Shown here: in pieces, positions 4,841 to 5,843 of the stretch
Layout of the letters: each line of letters opens with the position of its first letter
Position numbering within the stretch: position 1 is the first letter of the stretch
NCBI GenBank assembly: GCA_005776545.1
Contig: SXOY01000092.1
Coordinates: 1-5,843 of the forward strand
From: Planctomycetia bacterium
GTDB lineage: Bacteria > Planctomycetota > Phycisphaerae > Phycisphaerales > UBA1924
Direction: 5' to 3'
Length of the DNA: 5,843 nt
Translations under genes and position numbers: made by a program
The notes under the pieces: generated by a model
Databases searched by the model: none
Told to the model about the DNA's origin: nothing
Seen by the model: only the letters and a program-made list of their open reading frames with translations

Positions 4841-5843
4841 ATGCCGCAACTTGAGCTATATGTGCTGCTGTTCAACATCGTCCAGGTCTTCTTCGCATTT
4901 GCATTCGGCTCATGCGTGGGATCACTGGTCAATGTGCTCGTCTATCGCCTGCCGCTGGGCCTCAGTGTGGTCACGCCGCCCTCGCGTTGTCCAAGTTGCA
5001 GCACACAACTGACCTGGCGCGAGAACATCCCAGTCTTTGGCTGGCTCTTCCTCAAGGGCAAGTGCCGCTTTTGCAAGGCCAAAATCTCCGCCGAATACCC
5101 ACTGGTCGAAGCCTTCGTCGGCCTGCTCTTTGTCACGCTCTATGTCCTCTTCTACATGCTTCCCGTCAACGCGACACTCTGGGGCATTCCCTTTGGCGCG
5201 GTCCGTCCCGACTGGGCAATAAACGATTTCGGCCTGACCTGGGCACCCTTCATCGTGATCCTGACGCTCATGTCCTGCCTTGTGGCCATGACGCTCGTCG
5301 ATGCCAAGACCTACACCATCCCGCTCGTCTTGGCGTGGGTTCCATGTCTGGTAGCCTTGGTTCTGCACCCAGGCTGGGCACTCTTCATCCAGCTCTCCGG
5401 CAAAAAGTGGTACTACACCGCAGGCAATCACCTCTGGTCCATGACCACTCCCGGTACTCGCGGCTGGTGGTGGATCGGTGCCTCAATCGGCGGCATAATC
5501 GGCCTGGTCCTCGCAAACATCCTCCTCGAAAAACGCCTCATCTCCCGTAGTTTTGCAGATTACGACGAATGGGAAAAGGCGACCAACGCTGAACGAATTG
5601 CCAAAGAAGCCGCCGCGGCAGCCGCGAACCCCCCAGCAGAGGGCACTGTTCCCGCAACGCCAGCCACCGAAGGCGAGCCGACCGAAATGTGGATTCGCTA
5701 CCCGCACGCCCGCCGCGAAATGGGGAAGGAAATCGTCTTTCTGGCCCCATGTGTGGTACTGGCGTTCCTGGGCGGCATGATTGCCCACAAGTTGGCCGGC
5801 CCCTGGGTCACCGACCCTATGACTTTTGAGCAGGTTCCCGCCC
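4841..5843 (+). CDS. pilD: Prepilin peptidase (A24 family), 3' end beyond the window
   Basis: Polytopic inner-membrane aspartic peptidase that removes the leader peptide of type IV prepilins or type II secretion pseudopilins, and often methylates the new N-terminus. The ATG at 4841 is the first start after the in-frame TGA of xseB; no Shine-Dalgarno is visible. The frame stays open to the window end (334 codons seen). Residues 8-36 ([18 protein letters not shown]) match the family's GSFLNVxxxRLP start. A zinc-binding pair CPSC (50-53) and CRFC (75-78) forms the N-terminal methyltransferase-type domain, followed by the characteristic [12 protein letters not shown] (86-97). [10 protein letters not shown] (152-161) holds the first catalytic aspartate, Asp154. 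The second motif (GxGDxK) is not reached. Between them is an unusually long, partly hydrophilic insert (about 183-295, with an Ala/Pro/Glu-rich stretch 255-282). Membrane segments lie near 8-33, 88-107, 134-153, 161-178, 211-229 and 299-317. The symbol is by family; gspO is equally possible. Probably co-transcribed with xseAB. Confidence 0.93.
   Translation, partial: MPQLELYVLLFNIVQVFFAFAFGSCVGSLVNVLVYRLPLGLSVVTPPSRCPSCSTQLTWRENIPVFGWLFLKGKCRFCKAKISAEYPLVEAFVGLLFVTLYVLFYMLPVNATLWGIPFGAVRPDWAINDFGLTWAPFIVILTLMSCLVAMTLVDAKTYTIPLVLAWVPCLVALVLHPGWALFIQLSGKKWYYTAGNHLWSMTTPGTRGWWWIGASIGGIIGLVLANILLEKRLISRSFADYDEWEKATNAERIAKEAAAAAANPPAEGTVPATPATEGEPTEMWIRYPHARREMGKEIVFLAPCVVLAFLGGMIAHKLAGPWVTDPMTFEQVPA

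Noticed and set aside
4922..5431. 169-codon minus-strand open frame opposite the prepilin peptidase gene
   Set aside because: It is an antisense shadow of a strongly supported membrane protein whose plus-strand frame carries CxxC pairs, YPLVE and the catalytic Asp.
4912..5550. 212-codon plus-strand open frame inside the prepilin peptidase gene
   Set aside because: It is in a different frame from the peptidase, rich in Arg, His, Pro and Leu with no membrane segments, as expected for a shifted frame of GC-rich coding DNA.

Overview
The window reads as ordinary chromosomal DNA of moderately high G+C from a bacterium, most likely a planctomycete of the Phycisphaerae type. This is an inference. 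It rests on the style of the XseA N-terminus (an RLPFNP-type start followed by an OB-fold reading GEVTGFRDRTHWYFDLKD), on a prepilin peptidase with a long insert after its first catalytic aspartate, and on the near absence of Shine-Dalgarno sequences in the xse operon. No rRNA, tRNA, CRISPR array, transposase or phage gene is visible.

Layout from left to right. (1) A plus-strand gene (32-697) encodes a 221-residue protein of unknown function with a short hydrophobic N-terminus. A strong rho-independent terminator (743-785) follows it. (2) A gene-free convergent gap (698-1473, 776 bases) is rich in inverted repeats. It holds a 16-bp palindrome, a 12-bp perfect hairpin, an 18-bp tandem duplication that runs into another 12-bp hairpin, and a second palindromic cluster near 1192-1237. 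Both clusters are built from the word RTTGCCA or its complement TGGCAAY. (3) A minus-strand gene (2763-1474) encodes a secreted or envelope protein with a ClpP/crotonase-fold domain of the SppA/NfeD (S49) type, followed by a helical tail. (4) A short divergent promoter region (2764-2986) precedes (5) a plus-strand operon, xseA (2987-4471), xseB (4514-4810) and a prepilin peptidase gene (4841 to beyond the window end).

XseA and XseB form exodeoxyribonuclease VII, which degrades single-stranded DNA. The third gene is an A24 aspartic membrane peptidase that cleaves type IV pilin or type II secretion pseudopilin leader peptides. Its reading frame is open to the end of the window, and its second catalytic aspartate motif is not yet reached. 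A four-copy heptamer repeat straddles the xseA stop codon and the xseA-xseB junction.

I see no convincing new multi-gene system here. The points most worth a second look are the structured RTTGCCA intergenic island, the heptamer repeat at the xseA/xseB junction, the SSB-like acidic tail ending in Pro-Phe on XseB, the NfeD-like protease with no NfeD C-terminal domain, and the unrecognised first gene.
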